Shown: one piece after another, positions 54,255 to 63,984 of the stretch
How positions within the stretch are numbered: the first letter of the stretch is position 1
Layout: each line of letters begins with the position of its first letter
NCBI RefSeq assembly: GCF_028550395.1
Contig: NZ_JAQQKW010000008.1
Location: forward strand, 62,001 to 126,000
Direction of reading: 5' to 3'
DNA from: Asticcacaulis currens
GTDB lineage: Bacteria > Pseudomonadota > Alphaproteobacteria > Caulobacterales > Caulobacteraceae
Length of the DNA: 64,000 bases
Position numbers and translations under genes: made by a program
Notes under the pieces: generated by a model
Told to the model about the DNA's origin: nothing
The model's input: the letters and a program-made list of their open reading frames with translations, nothing else
Database searches by the model: none

Positions 54255-55082
54255 CTAAAAATACCGCACATAGGCAAAAGCCCGGCCATCCGGGGCCCAG
54301 TTGGGGACATTCATCGTTCCCTGACCACCGAACAGTTCAAACAGCGTCTCTGCCTCGCCGCCCTCGGCGGGCATCAGGCGCAATCGCACCGTCTGATCGC
54401 GCGGGTGATCGTGCCCCACCGACGCATCGTAGGAGAGCCACAGGACATGCCTACCATCGGGCGACGGGTGCGGGAACCAGTCGGCATAGGGGCTGTCGCT
54501 CATGCGCTGAAGGTCGCGGCCGTCACGGCGGACGCGCCACAACTGCATCTGACCGGAGCGGCTGGAATTGAACCATATCCACGCGCCATCCGAGGAAAAA
54601 TCCGGCCCGTCATGCACGCCATCCCCGACGATCAGGGCGCGTTCGTCAGAGCCGTCGATACGGCTGATGTAGATGCCGAACACGTCCTTCTGATGGATGC
54701 CGGTATAGGTGATCCACGCCCCATCGGCGCTAACGCCGTGATAGTAGGACGCCAGGTGCGCCGACACGCGCAGCGGCGTGCCACCGGACAGAGGTACGGC
54801 ATAGATGCATGCCCGGTCGTATTCGACCTTATCGGTAATCAGAAGGGTCTGACCGTCCGGCGTCAGGCCGTGGTCATTATTGCAGCGAACGGCAAAGCCC
54901 GTGTCGATCACTTGCGGTTTGCCACCAAGAGGCAGGCGGTAGATACGCCCCTCGCTATTGAGGATCAGGGCGGCACCGTCCAGCGTAAAATGCGGTGATT
55001 CCCAGAGTTCGGCTCCCTGAAAGACGACGCGGCTTTGACGGCTTTGCAGATCGTAGATTTCGATGGAACTGCGCAGGCTCAT
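54255..55082 (-). CDS. TolB-like beta-propeller protein
   Basis: A 275-residue protein made of WD/PD40-type propeller blades (FTLDGAALILNSEGRIYRLPLGG, GVSADGAWITYTGIHQ, FSSDGAWIWFNSSRSG, HPSPDGRHVLWLSYD). TolB-like propellers bind proteins or sugars; no signal peptide is visible, so it may be cytoplasmic. ATG 55082 overlaps the mazG stop (ATGA). The last two bases of the gene's 3' gap meet a cassette-type repeat end. Confidence 0.82.
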   Translation of the reverse strand: MSLRSSIEIYDLQSRQSRVVFQGAELWESPHFTLDGAALILNSEGRIYRLPLGGKPQVIDTGFAVRCNNDHGLTPDGQTLLITDKVEYDRACIYAVPLSGGTPLRVSAHLASYYHGVSADGAWITYTGIHQKDVFGIYISRIDGSDERALIVGDGVHDGPDFSSDGAWIWFNSSRSGQMQLWRVRRDGRDLQRMSDSPYADWFPHPSPDGRHVLWLSYDASVGHDHPRDQTVRLRLMPAEGGEAETLFELFGGQGTMNVPNWAPDGRAFAYVRYF

Positions 55083-55876
55083 GCGCGCTCGGCCTGCTTG
55101 GCCTTGTTCCACAAAGCGTCCATCTCCGCGAGGTCGGACTGTTCCGGCGTCTTGCCCAGCTTGGCCAGCTCGGCCTCGATCATCTCAAAACGGCGTACAA
55201 ACTTGGCATTGGTGCCGCGCAGGGCGTCTTCGGGCTCAGCGTCCATTTTGCGCGCCAGATTGGCGATAACGAACAGGATGTCGCCCAGCTCAGCCTTGGC
55301 CTTTTCGTGATCGCCCGCCGCCAGCTCGACTTTCAGCTCGGCGACCTCTTCCTCCAGCTTGTCCAGCACTTCATCGAGCGACGGCCAGTCGAAGCCGACG
55401 CGGGCCGCGCGCTTGGTCAGCTTGGCGGCGCGGGTAAGGGCGGGCAGGCCCACGGGCACGTCGTCGAGAATGCCGTGCTTGGCCTTGGCCTTGCGCTCGG
55501 CGGCCTTCTGCACCTCCCAGGCGGCGTTCTGTTCGTCGGCGGTGCGGTCGCCAGCTTCTCCGAAGACGTGCGGGTGGCGGCGGATCAGCTTGTCAGTCAT
55601 GGCCTGAGCCACGTCGTTGAAATCAAACAGGCCTTGTTCTTTGGCCAGATGGCTGTGGAAGACCACCTGAAACAGCAAATCGCCCAATTCTTCCTTGAGG
55701 TCACGCATGTCCTTGCGCGCAATGGCGTCGGCCACCTCATAGGACTCCTCGATCGTGTAGGGGGCGATGGTGTCGAAGGTCTGGGCCAGATCCCACGGAC
55801 AGCCGCCGTCTTTGGCCCGCAGGCGGTTCATCACCTCGATCAGCGCATTAATGGGGGCGGGGGGAGCCTGAGTCAC
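55079..55876 (-). CDS. mazG: Nucleoside triphosphate pyrophosphohydrolase MazG
   Basis: A 265-residue enzyme hydrolysing NTPs to NMP and PPi, linked to removal of damaged nucleotides. The MazG motif with acidic residues is clear (GGCPWDLAQTFDTIAPYTIEESYEVADAI near 24), and a second, degenerate half follows with EELGDLLFQVVFHSHLA. ATG 55876 is used; a start near 55831 would avoid the 29-base overlap with the symporter gene. It precedes the propeller gene. Confidence 0.92.
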   Translation of the reverse strand: MTQAPPAPINALIEVMNRLRAKDGGCPWDLAQTFDTIAPYTIEESYEVADAIARKDMRDLKEELGDLLFQVVFHSHLAKEQGLFDFNDVAQAMTDKLIRRHPHVFGEAGDRTADEQNAAWEVQKAAERKAKAKHGILDDVPVGLPALTRAAKLTKRAARVGFDWPSLDEVLDKLEEEVAELKVELAAGDHEKAKAELGDILFVIANLARKMDAEPEDALRGTNAKFVRRFEMIEAELAKLGKTPEQSDLAEMDALWNKAKQAERA

Positions 55877-57203
55877 GGGACAAACCTTTTGCTTTCAGTG
55901 CCGACTGAATGGACGCATAGCGTTCCGGCGTCAGGTCATAGGATGTCATTGCCCACGCGCCAAGCAAAAGAAAAATGACCGGCAGGCCGATAAAAAAGGC
56001 TTCGACCCAGAACAGGGCTTCGGGTGTGTTGTGCGCCGCCTTGTTATCAAAGCCCAGCAGGGCGAGCGCCGACAGGGTCAGCACCGAAAAGGCGTAGCCG
56101 AGCTTGGTCGTGGCCGACAGAATCGACATCAGCGTGCCCTTCTGATCGTGGCCGGTTTCCAGCAGCACCTCGTCGCCAATATCGGCCATCAGGGAGCGCG
56201 TCAGCAGCAGATAGGCGGCATAGGGGATGCCGGCCAGAAACACCGCCACGGCCATGACCGGAAAGTTGTTCGCCGGCACGAAGGCCAGTCCGCCATAAAG
56301 CACGGCGAAGATAATGGCCGAGGCGATCAGGGTGCGGTGTTTGGAAAAGCGCTTCGAGGCCCCGTTCCACAGGGGCGCGCCGACAAGGCCCGCCACGAAA
56401 TAGAGCAGCATGGCGATGGTACATTCAAAGCGCGTCAGGCCCTTGGTTTGCATGAAGTAGAAGAAAAACAACGCCCCCATAATCCCCGGTGCCAGTCCCA
56501 TCAACAGATCGGCCAGCAGCACCCGGATAACGTTCGGGCGGCGGATCATGTCGAAATAGGCCCCCAGCCGCACATCGTGCGTGGCCGCGTCCGACGCCTT
56601 TTCCGGCACCATCCACAGGGCGATGCCGATGGTCAGCGGCAGGGTGATCATAATAAAAATCCCCATCCACTGCACGCCGGTCTGATAGGTCTGACCGATG
56701 GCCTGTGCCACCACGGGGATCAGGGCCACGCACAGAAGGCCGACAATATTGCCGATCTGCCAGAACGCGAAAACCTTGGTGCGCTCATCATAGTCGTCGG
56801 TCAGGACGCTGCCCCAGCTCGACTGGCTGAGTGCGGCCATCGAGAAGCCGATATACATGACCAGCAACCAGATACCGAGATACAGCGCCGAAGCGCCCGC
56901 AGGCGCCAGAAACATAAACCCGGTGGAGACGAACAGCACCGGCAGGCAGAGAGCCATCCACAGCTTGAACCGCCCGAAGCGCGTGCGGGTACGGTCCATC
57001 GCCCAGCCGATGATGGGATCGACCGCAATGTCGATCAGCTTGACGGCCATGAACACCACGCCCACCATGCCCAGACTGATGCCGATATAGGTGACGTAGT
57101 ATTCTGATAAGGTCACAGACAGAGGCAGGCCCAGCGCCGCAAAGGGGATGCACGGTCCGCAAAAGGCGAACAAGCGCGGCCAGGTGAGCTGTTTGGACGA
57201 CAT
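55848..57203 (-). CDS. GPH-family sugar:cation symporter (MFS_2)
   Basis: A 451-residue transporter with 12 hydrophobic segments. The GPH signature regions PIIGWAMDRTRTRFGRFKLWM near 62 (loop 2-3) and the start LPLSVTLSEYYVTYIG match the glycoside-pentoside-hexuronide family. It imports a sugar with Na+ or H+; the sugar is not known. A palindrome TGAACA-A-TGTTCA lies 77 bases upstream, the same as near the acyl synthetase gene. Confidence 0.9.
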   Translation of the reverse strand: MSSKQLTWPRLFAFCGPCIPFAALGLPLSVTLSEYYVTYIGISLGMVGVVFMAVKLIDIAVDPIIGWAMDRTRTRFGRFKLWMALCLPVLFVSTGFMFLAPAGASALYLGIWLLVMYIGFSMAALSQSSWGSVLTDDYDERTKVFAFWQIGNIVGLLCVALIPVVAQAIGQTYQTGVQWMGIFIMITLPLTIGIALWMVPEKASDAATHDVRLGAYFDMIRRPNVIRVLLADLLMGLAPGIMGALFFFYFMQTKGLTRFECTIAMLLYFVAGLVGAPLWNGASKRFSKHRTLIASAIIFAVLYGGLAFVPANNFPVMAVAVFLAGIPYAAYLLLTRSLMADIGDEVLLETGHDQKGTLMSILSATTKLGYAFSVLTLSALALLGFDNKAAHNTPEALFWVEAFFIGLPVIFLLLGAWAMTSYDLTPERYASIQSALKAKGLSRDSGSPRPH

Positions 57204-57529
57204 TTAAACCCCTGTGAATGTCTCTTTTGTGAGTCCGGCCAGATTACCGTATGCGGCAACATAACACGCCCGTTAAATTTGAACAATGTTCATTTTGTTG
57301 GTCGCTCGTTGATAAGCGGGCGACAATCAAACGTTTGCACAGCCTGTATATTTCCGAAATATTCTCTGTATTTTTGACAGTATAGATTTTCTTTATAAGA
57401 AGGGTTGACATAATTCGCCAGAACCCTGACGTTTAACGCAATCCGTAATTCAGCATGTCTCCTCGGCGACGGCGCGTGTGTGCCGCCGGATTGCGGGCCT
57501 TTTCTGTTCTCAAACTCTAAAGGCGACCG
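57204..57529. other. 326-base divergent gap between the symporter and antiporter genes
   Basis: It holds a 13-bp operator-like palindrome at 57280-57292, an AT-rich stretch (57340-57420) and a possible -35 TTGACA at about 57405. There is a GC-rich potential hairpin near 57462-57485 (cggcgacggcgcgtgtgtgc then cgccg). No gene or known riboswitch was recognised. Confidence 0.5.
57280..57292. promoter_or_regulatory. TGAACA-A-TGTTCA operator-like palindrome
   Basis: A perfect 13-bp palindrome 77 bases upstream of the sugar symporter start (minus strand). It shares its core with the site at 47539-47553. Confidence 0.55.
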
Positions 57530-59239
57530 ATGGATCACCATAATATTTCTCTGATTACCACCCTTGCGTCCGGCTTCGGTCTGGCTTTGCTGTTCGGCTT
57601 TCTGGCCGAAAAAATCAAGCTGCCGGCATTGGTCGGCTATCTGCTGGCCGGAATCCTGATTGGGCCGTCCACGCCGGGTTTTGTGGCGGATACGCACATT
57701 GCGGCGCAGTTGTCGGAAATCGGCGTCATGCTGCTGATGTTCGGGGTGGGGCTGCACTTTTCGCTGGGCGACCTGATGTCGGTGCGCAAGATCGCCCTGC
57801 CGGGGGCGGTTGTGCAGATGTCGCTGGCCACCTGTCTGGGCTTTGCGCTGGCGCACTGGGGCTGGGATTGGGGCATGGGAGCGGCGCTCGTCTTCGGCTT
57901 GTCGCTGTCCTGTGCCTCGACGGTCGTGCTGCTGAAGGCGCTGGAGGCGCGTAACGCCATCGACAGTATGAACGGCCGCATCGCGGTCGGCTGGCTGGTG
58001 GTCGAGGATCTGGTGACGGTGCTGGTGCTGGTCCTGCTGCCGCCGCTGGCGCATCTTTTGGAGAGCAATGGCTCGGCAGGGAGCGCACCGACCGGCACTC
58101 TCTGGGTTACCATCGGTCAGACCCTGCTCAGCGTCGGGGCCTTTATCGCCCTGATGATGCTGGCCGGGCGCAAGGTGTTTCCGTGGATATTGTGGCAGGT
58201 GTCCAAGACCGGCTCGCGCGAACTCTTCACCCTGTCGGTCATCGCCGCAGCCATCACCATAGCCTGGGGCGCATCGGAGTTGTTCAGCGTGTCCTTTGCG
58301 CTGGGGGCCTTTTTCGCCGGCATGGTGATGCGCGAGTCGAAATTCAGTCACCGGGCTGCCGAGGAATCCCTGCCTTTGCGCGACGCCTTTTCGGTGCTGT
58401 TCTTTGTGTCGGTCGGCATGTTGTTCGACCCCAGGGTGCTGATCGAACACCCGATGGAGGTTCTGGCCGTTGTCAGCATCATCATTGTGGGGAAGGGGCT
58501 GGCGGCAGCGGCTTTGGTGCTTGTCTTCCGCTATCCGCTCAACACCGCCTTTACCGTGGCGGCCAGTCTGGCGCAGATCGGCGAATTTTCGTTTATCCTC
58601 GGTGGGTTGGGCCTGTCTCTTGGGATATTACCGCAAGCGGGGATGAGCCTGCTTCTGGCCGGGGCGCTGGTGTCCATCGCGCTCAATCCCTTCCTGTTTG
58701 CGGCCATCGCCCCCCTGACGCGCTGGGTTCTCGCCCATTCGGCGCTGGCGCGTCGGCACGAGCGGCGCGAGGACGTGCTGTCCGAGTTGCCGCAGACGAC
58801 CGAGGCGCGTTATCTGAGCGGACAGGTGGTGCTGGTCGGCTATGGCCGCGTCGGCAAGCGCATCGCCGCTACTCTGGACGCGCAGGGCATCGCCTATGTG
58901 GTGGTTGAGCAGAACCGCGAGCGCGTGGAAGAGCTGCGTCAGACCGGCAAGGCCGCCGTCTATGGCAATGCGGTCGAACCCGAAGTGCTGGTGCAGGCCC
59001 ATATCCAACACGCGGCCATGCTGCTGGTGGCGACGCCCGATCTGGTCGATATCCACCTGATGGTCGAGGCGGCGCGGCGCGTCAATCCGGGCATCGAGGT
59101 CGTGCTGCGCACCCATAGCGAAGAAGAGATGCACTTTCTTCAACAAGAAAAAATGGGCACCGTCTTCTTCGGGGAGGAGGAACTGGCGCGCAATATCACG
59201 CGGCACGTGCTCGACCGTTTCAGCCCGAAGCCCGTCTGA
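57530..59239 (+). CDS. CPA2-family cation:proton antiporter with RCK domain (KefB/YbaL type)
   Basis: A 569-residue membrane protein: about 12 membrane segments to residue 400 (KLPALVGYLLAGILIGP near 24, FSVLFFVSVGMLFDP near 288), then a cytoplasmic RCK-N nucleotide-binding domain with VVLVGYGRVGKRIAATLDAQGIAYVVVEQN near 430. It resembles YbaL more than glutathione-gated KefB because it lacks a KefG-type partner gene. It exchanges K+ or Na+ for H+. It is not linked to its neighbours. Confidence 0.9.
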   Translation: MDHHNISLITTLASGFGLALLFGFLAEKIKLPALVGYLLAGILIGPSTPGFVADTHIAAQLSEIGVMLLMFGVGLHFSLGDLMSVRKIALPGAVVQMSLATCLGFALAHWGWDWGMGAALVFGLSLSCASTVVLLKALEARNAIDSMNGRIAVGWLVVEDLVTVLVLVLLPPLAHLLESNGSAGSAPTGTLWVTIGQTLLSVGAFIALMMLAGRKVFPWILWQVSKTGSRELFTLSVIAAAITIAWGASELFSVSFALGAFFAGMVMRESKFSHRAAEESLPLRDAFSVLFFVSVGMLFDPRVLIEHPMEVLAVVSIIIVGKGLAAAALVLVFRYPLNTAFTVAASLAQIGEFSFILGGLGLSLGILPQAGMSLLLAGALVSIALNPFLFAAIAPLTRWVLAHSALARRHERREDVLSELPQTTEARYLSGQVVLVGYGRVGKRIAATLDAQGIAYVVVEQNRERVEELRQTGKAAVYGNAVEPEVLVQAHIQHAAMLLVATPDLVDIHLMVEAARRVNPGIEVVLRTHSEEEMHFLQQEKMGTVFFGEEELARNITRHVLDRFSPKPV

Positions 59240-59308
59240 TTACCCCTCATTAACCCTAACGGGCGCACAGTTCAAACCTGCCAAGAATCAGCTCAGAAGG
59301 CTCTGATC

Positions 59309-59584
59309 ATGCCTCATGCGCCCGCCATCAATGACAATCTGACGCTCCTGGAACAGGCGCGTCTTCTGCTGGAGACGCGCGTAGAGCGCACGCCGTCCAT
59401 CCTCAAGGCGCTGATGGCCTCCGCGGCGTTTGCGGTGTCGGGCTTGTGGCTGGCGGCGTCGATGCTGGTCGGGCCGGTCATGTCGCAGGACAAGCCGCGC
59501 CCGACGCCCGTCGTCAGCAAGGCGGTCACCTCGGGCTCCGAGGGCGGCTTTCAGTTGTCGGCCAGCCCCTCGGCGCTAAAGTAG
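59309..59584 (+). CDS. Small single-span membrane protein, hypothetical
   Basis: A 91-residue protein with one strong hydrophobic segment (ILKALMASAAFAVSGLWLAASMLVG, about 31-55), a charged N-terminus and a Ser/Gly-rich C-terminus after the segment. I recognise no family. Coding bias is similar to the neighbours. It ends two bases before the convergent trpE stop, giving a minimal shared 3' end. Confidence 0.65.
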   Translation: MPHAPAINDNLTLLEQARLLLETRVERTPSILKALMASAAFAVSGLWLAASMLVGPVMSQDKPRPTPVVSKAVTSGSEGGFQLSASPSALK

Positions 59585-59585
59585 C

Positions 59586-61109
59586 TCAGTTACCCTGCTT
59601 ATACCGCCAGGCTTCCGAAGCGGCCTTGATCAGGGCCGAGGCCTTGTGCACGGTTTCCTGATACTCGGTCAGGGGCACGCTGTCGGCGACCACGCCGGCC
59701 CCGGCCTGCACATAGATTTTTTCGTCCTTGAACAGGGCGGTGCGCAGTACGATACAGACGTCCAGCGACCCGGAGCCGGAAATATAGCCCACGCCCCCGG
59801 CATAGCCGACGCCGCGTTTGACCGACTCCAGCTCGTCGATAATCTCCATGGCCCGTACCTTGGGCGCGCCCGACAGCGTACCGGCGGGCAGGGCGGCCAG
59901 CAGGGCATCGACCGGATCGAGATTGGCCGGGGCATCGCCTTCGACGTTCGAGACGATGTGCATGACGTGGCTGTAGCGCTCGATGTAGAATTTCTGCGTC
60001 ACGCGCACGCTGGCCGGTTTGGCGACACGGCCGACATCGTTGCGGCCCAGATCGAGCAGCATCAGGTGTTCGGACAATTCCTTCGGATCGGCCAGCAGTT
60101 CGGCCTCAAGCGCCTTGTCCTCTTCCGGCGTCCTGCCGCGCGGGCGGGTGCCGGCGATAGGGCGGATGGTCAGCTTGCCGTCGCGCACACGCACCAGAAT
60201 TTCCGGTGACGAACCCGCCAACTGGAAATTGCCGAAGTCGAGGTAGAAGAGGTAGGGCGAAGGGTTCTGACGGCGCAGCGACCGGTAGAAGGCGAACGGG
60301 TCAAGCTCGAACGGTGCTTCGAAGCGGTGCGACGGCACCACCTGAAAAATATCGCCCGCGGCAATGTAGTCCTTGGCCTTTTCGACCATGGCACTGTAGT
60401 CCGCCGCCGAGGTGGGCGAAGTAAGGGCAGCCTGTTCGCGCTCCATGGCCACGGGCTTGGGGGGCAGGGGCAGGCGCAGGTCTTCTTCGACCTGATCCAG
60501 ACGCGACAGGGCGGCGCTATGGGCAGCGTGGGCTGTGACGCCCGTTTCCGGCCAGACGGTCGTGGCCAGCAGGATTTCGTGCTTCACATTATCGAAGACG
60601 CAGATCACCGACGGGCGACACACCACGGCATCCGGCAGGGAGAGCGGGTCCGGATTGGCGGGCCCCAGCGGCTCATAGAGGCGGATAAGGTCGTAGCCGA
60701 ACACACCGAACAGGCCCGAAATCATCGGCGGCAGGTCCGCCGGTATGTCGAGCCGGTGGGCGGTGACGAGCGCGCGCAGGGACTCGAGTGTCGGCGCGCT
60801 TTCGGTCTCATAAAGCCCTTTGGCGATCGCCGCTTCGCCGCGTGCGATTTCCGCCCGCTCGCCGAAACACCGCCAGACAAGGTCGGGCCGCAGTGTCAGG
60901 ATCGAATAACGCCCGGCCAGGGCGCCGCCTTCGACCGATTCGAACAGAAACGAGAAGGCGCGCGTTCTGGCCAGTTTCAGATAGGCCGAGACGGGCGTTT
61001 CCAGATCGTCGGTCAGGCGGCGGGTAACGATAACCGGCTGTCCGGCGTCATATTGGGCCGCGAAGCCGCTGACGCCGGAGGCATCGGAAGCGAAGGCCGC
61101 ACTGATCAT
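59586..61109 (-). CDS. trpE: Anthranilate synthase component I
   Basis: A 507-residue chorismate-utilising enzyme starting tryptophan synthesis with a TrpG partner. The chorismate-binding domain is complete: GDIFQVVPSHRFE near 250, TIRPIAGTRPRGRTPEED near 330, LLDLGRNDVGRV near 360, and SGAPKVRAMEIIDELE near 420. An N-terminal regulatory domain (near 25-45, LKLARTRAFSFLFESVEGG) fits Trp feedback. TrpG is not adjacent. Coupled to ppiD by an ATGA overlap. Confidence 0.96.
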   Translation of the reverse strand: MISAAFASDASGVSGFAAQYDAGQPVIVTRRLTDDLETPVSAYLKLARTRAFSFLFESVEGGALAGRYSILTLRPDLVWRCFGERAEIARGEAAIAKGLYETESAPTLESLRALVTAHRLDIPADLPPMISGLFGVFGYDLIRLYEPLGPANPDPLSLPDAVVCRPSVICVFDNVKHEILLATTVWPETGVTAHAAHSAALSRLDQVEEDLRLPLPPKPVAMEREQAALTSPTSAADYSAMVEKAKDYIAAGDIFQVVPSHRFEAPFELDPFAFYRSLRRQNPSPYLFYLDFGNFQLAGSSPEILVRVRDGKLTIRPIAGTRPRGRTPEEDKALEAELLADPKELSEHLMLLDLGRNDVGRVAKPASVRVTQKFYIERYSHVMHIVSNVEGDAPANLDPVDALLAALPAGTLSGAPKVRAMEIIDELESVKRGVGYAGGVGYISGSGSLDVCIVLRTALFKDEKIYVQAGAGVVADSVPLTEYQETVHKASALIKAASEAWRYKQGN

Positions 61110-63034
61110 TTGGCAGCCTTGCCGGCTTCTGCCGTCTTGTCGTCCGACTTCACGCTGGCCGGGTTGAGCCCCAGAGCCATGACTGCCGCATTGGCATTGG
61201 TTTTGGTCTTGACCGCCGCACGCGCGCCCTTGCGCACGGTGAAGCTGAGGTCCTGGAACAGGCCATAGGAGACGGCCTGACCGGTCATGGCGGTCGCCTG
61301 ATTGACGGCGGCGGCCTCACCCTTGTGGATGGTGGTCACCTTGCCCACTACGCTGACCATCTCGTTGAGACGGGCGGTGAAGACCTCATTCGCCTTGGCC
61401 GAGAAGATACGGCCCGTCAGTTCCGGGCCGACCTGTTGCGGGGCCGTCTGACGCGCCAGACCGGCGCGCGGTTCAACCTTCAGGCCCATAGAGGACGCGA
61501 CGGCCTCAAGCGATTCGCCCTTGCGTAGACGCGCCGCAGCCTCTTCGCCCTTTGCGGCGACGCGGTCGCCGGCGGTCTTCTGCTGCCAGGCCTGGATCAT
61601 CTGCGGCTTGATCTTGTCGAGCGCCGGGACTTCCGACGGCAGCACTTCGTTGACGCGCAGGGCGAAATATTCGCCGTTGCCCAGCTCGGTGACGTCGGTT
61701 TCGCCGCCCTTGGGCTGATCGAAGGCTGCCTTGAGGATCGGGGCGTACTGGAAGGGCTGTCCGTTGGCCATCTGGCCTTCGGCGGTCATCGGCGGCAGGT
61801 TGATCACGCGCACGCCGGCCTTTTGGGCGGCGGTCATGAAGTCAGCACCGGCCGAACGTTCCTTTTCAAAGACTTCGGAGGCCTTGTAGGCCAGATCCTT
61901 GGCTTTATCCTTCTTGTACTCCTGCTCAAGCTGGTTGCGCACCGTATCGAAGCCGGTCACCGAGGCGGCGGTAATGCCTGACACCTTGACGACGGCCAGA
62001 CCCAGGCTGCCCTGAACCGGACCCGACACTTCGCCCTGTTTCAGGGCAAAGGCGGCGTCGGCCACCTTGGCGTCAGCCACGGCGGTCTTCGGCTTGGCGT
62101 CATAGGTCACGACCGTGCCCTTATTGGCCTTGGCAGCGGTCTGGGCGTCGGTGCCCGAACGCAGGGCCTGAGCCACGGCCTCGGCGGCCTTCTGATCCGG
62201 CACCGTGACCTGCACAAAGGTGCGGGTTTCCGGGTTGGACAGGGTGTCGCGGCGGAATTCATAGAGTTTCTTCAACTCGGCCTCATCGACCGTCACCTTT
62301 GAGGCGAAATCGCCGGGGGCGAAGGAGACGACGGTGAACTGACGCAGTTCCGGACGACGCAGGCGCTCCTTGTTGTCGTTGTAGAATTTCAGCAACTCGG
62401 CATCGGTCGGCTGACCAGGCTTTTCGATATTGTCCGGCGTCACGATCAGAAGCGTGGTGTCGCGCGTTTCGCTGGCGAAGGCGCTCTGCATCGCCGCGTA
62501 GATGCGCGGCGGTTTCAGGCCCGCCACTGAGGCTTCGATGAACTGACGATTGGCAATGTCATCGCTGATGATCTGCTCGAACTTGGTCTCGCTCATCTTC
62601 ATCTGCGTGGCCAGTTCCTGCTGGTACTTGGCCTTGTCGAACTTGCCGGTGATGGAATCGAAGAAGATCGGGTACTTGGCGATCTGATCGGTCACCACCT
62701 TGGCCGAAGGGCGCAGGCCCGCCTTGACCAGCCAGGCCGACACCGAATCCATATCGGCCAGCTCTTCCATGATGCGCACGTGCAGGCCCTGCTTCACGGC
62801 GTCTTCATAGGTCAGGGTCTGACCGCTCTGCTGCTCGGCCCCGGTTTTCCACTGATCGAACTGACGGCGGAAATCGTCCGTCGTGGTCTTGCGATCCCCG
62901 GCATCGACCACGTCGCGCGACGAGGCGCTGGAGAACAGGTCGTGCATGCCGAAGACGGCGAAACTCAGGATCAGCGCCGCCATCAAAATCTTGAAAGTGA
63001 GCGACTTGGTGAACTGACGGAAGCTGGAGATCAT
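61106..63034 (-). CDS. ppiD: Peptidyl-prolyl cis-trans isomerase / periplasmic chaperone PpiD
   Basis: A 642-residue membrane-anchored chaperone. N-terminal ISSFRQFTKSLTFKILMAALILSFAVFGM gives one membrane helix; a SurA-N-like domain follows and then a degenerate parvulin domain (about 270-370). PpiD helps proteins emerging from the Sec translocon. ATG 63034 is preferred to an upstream start at 63067, because MISSFRQFTKS is the typical N-terminus. It is divergent from tpiA and precedes trpE. Confidence 0.92.
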   Translation of the reverse strand: MISSFRQFTKSLTFKILMAALILSFAVFGMHDLFSSASSRDVVDAGDRKTTTDDFRRQFDQWKTGAEQQSGQTLTYEDAVKQGLHVRIMEELADMDSVSAWLVKAGLRPSAKVVTDQIAKYPIFFDSITGKFDKAKYQQELATQMKMSETKFEQIISDDIANRQFIEASVAGLKPPRIYAAMQSAFASETRDTTLLIVTPDNIEKPGQPTDAELLKFYNDNKERLRRPELRQFTVVSFAPGDFASKVTVDEAELKKLYEFRRDTLSNPETRTFVQVTVPDQKAAEAVAQALRSGTDAQTAAKANKGTVVTYDAKPKTAVADAKVADAAFALKQGEVSGPVQGSLGLAVVKVSGITAASVTGFDTVRNQLEQEYKKDKAKDLAYKASEVFEKERSAGADFMTAAQKAGVRVINLPPMTAEGQMANGQPFQYAPILKAAFDQPKGGETDVTELGNGEYFALRVNEVLPSEVPALDKIKPQMIQAWQQKTAGDRVAAKGEEAAARLRKGESLEAVASSMGLKVEPRAGLARQTAPQQVGPELTGRIFSAKANEVFTARLNEMVSVVGKVTTIHKGEAAAVNQATAMTGQAVSYGLFQDLSFTVRKGARAAVKTKTNANAAVMALGLNPASVKSDDKTAEAGKAAK

Positions 63035-63231
63035 GAAAAGGGCGACCTTGAAAAGATGAAGTGCCACCGCTCCGGGGCGGACGGCGCGCAGACATATAAT
63101 TGACCAACCGTGACGGGATCAAGGCTGTTACAAACGGAATCCAATTGTTTGCCGGTTTTTTCTTGGCGGGACGGGTCCGCTTCGTTACAGATAAGATTAT
63201 CAATAAATAATGACATGCCACTGATTTTATA

Positions 63232-63984
63232 ATGCCAAAACATCCGCTTATCGCGGGCAACTGGAAGATGCATGGCCTGAGGGAAGCCATTCCGGAGGCC
63301 CTTGCCATGGATCGCGCCGCACGCGACAGTCGTGCGTCGGTCGCGATCTTCCCGCCCTCAACCCTTCTTTATGCCCTGAGTGAGGCGCTTCAGTCGCGCT
63401 CTGAGCCCAGTCCCGTGCGTCTGGGCGGTCAGGACTGCCATAAAGACGCGCAAGGGGCCTTTACCGGCGACCTGTCGGCCGAAATGCTGAAAGACGCGGG
63501 GGCAGACATGGTCATACTGGGCCATTCCGAACGCCGTCATGGCCACAAGGAGGCCTGCGAAAGCGTGGCCGCCAAGACCCTGGCGGCGCTGCGGGCCGGG
63601 CTTGAGCCGATTATCTGCATCGGTGAAACGCTCGATCAGCGTCAGGAGGGCCTCACCCACGCCGTCCTCAGCAAGCAGTTGCGGGACAGCCTGCCTCTGG
63701 CGCTGGAAGGGCAAACCTTCCATGTAGCCTATGAGCCCGTCTGGGCCATCGGCACCGGCCATGTGCCCACCGATGATCAGGTCGTTGACGCCATGCTGCT
63801 GATCCAGAAGCATCTGGCCCAGCGTTTCCACAATCAGGTCGTGCCGCATACGCTTTACGGCGGTTCGGTCAAGCCGGACAATGCGCGCCATCTGTTGTCG
63901 CTGGAAGGTGTGGATGGCCTGCTGGTGGGCGGTGCCTCGCTCAAGGCTGAGGATTTCAACCGCATCATCGCCGCCGCGGACTGA
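63232..63984 (+). CDS. tpiA: Triosephosphate isomerase
   Basis: A 250-residue TIM barrel. The catalytic residues are visible: Lys in AGNWKMHG at 12, His in ILGHSERRH near 94, Glu in AYEPVWAIGTG near 165, and the phosphate loop LYGGSVKP near 208. It interconverts DHAP and G3P in glycolysis. It is complete, ending 16 bases before the window edge. Confidence 0.97.
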   Translation: MPKHPLIAGNWKMHGLREAIPEALAMDRAARDSRASVAIFPPSTLLYALSEALQSRSEPSPVRLGGQDCHKDAQGAFTGDLSAEMLKDAGADMVILGHSERRHGHKEACESVAAKTLAALRAGLEPIICIGETLDQRQEGLTHAVLSKQLRDSLPLALEGQTFHVAYEPVWAIGTGHVPTDDQVVDAMLLIQKHLAQRFHNQVVPHTLYGGSVKPDNARHLLSLEGVDGLLVGGASLKAEDFNRIIAAAD

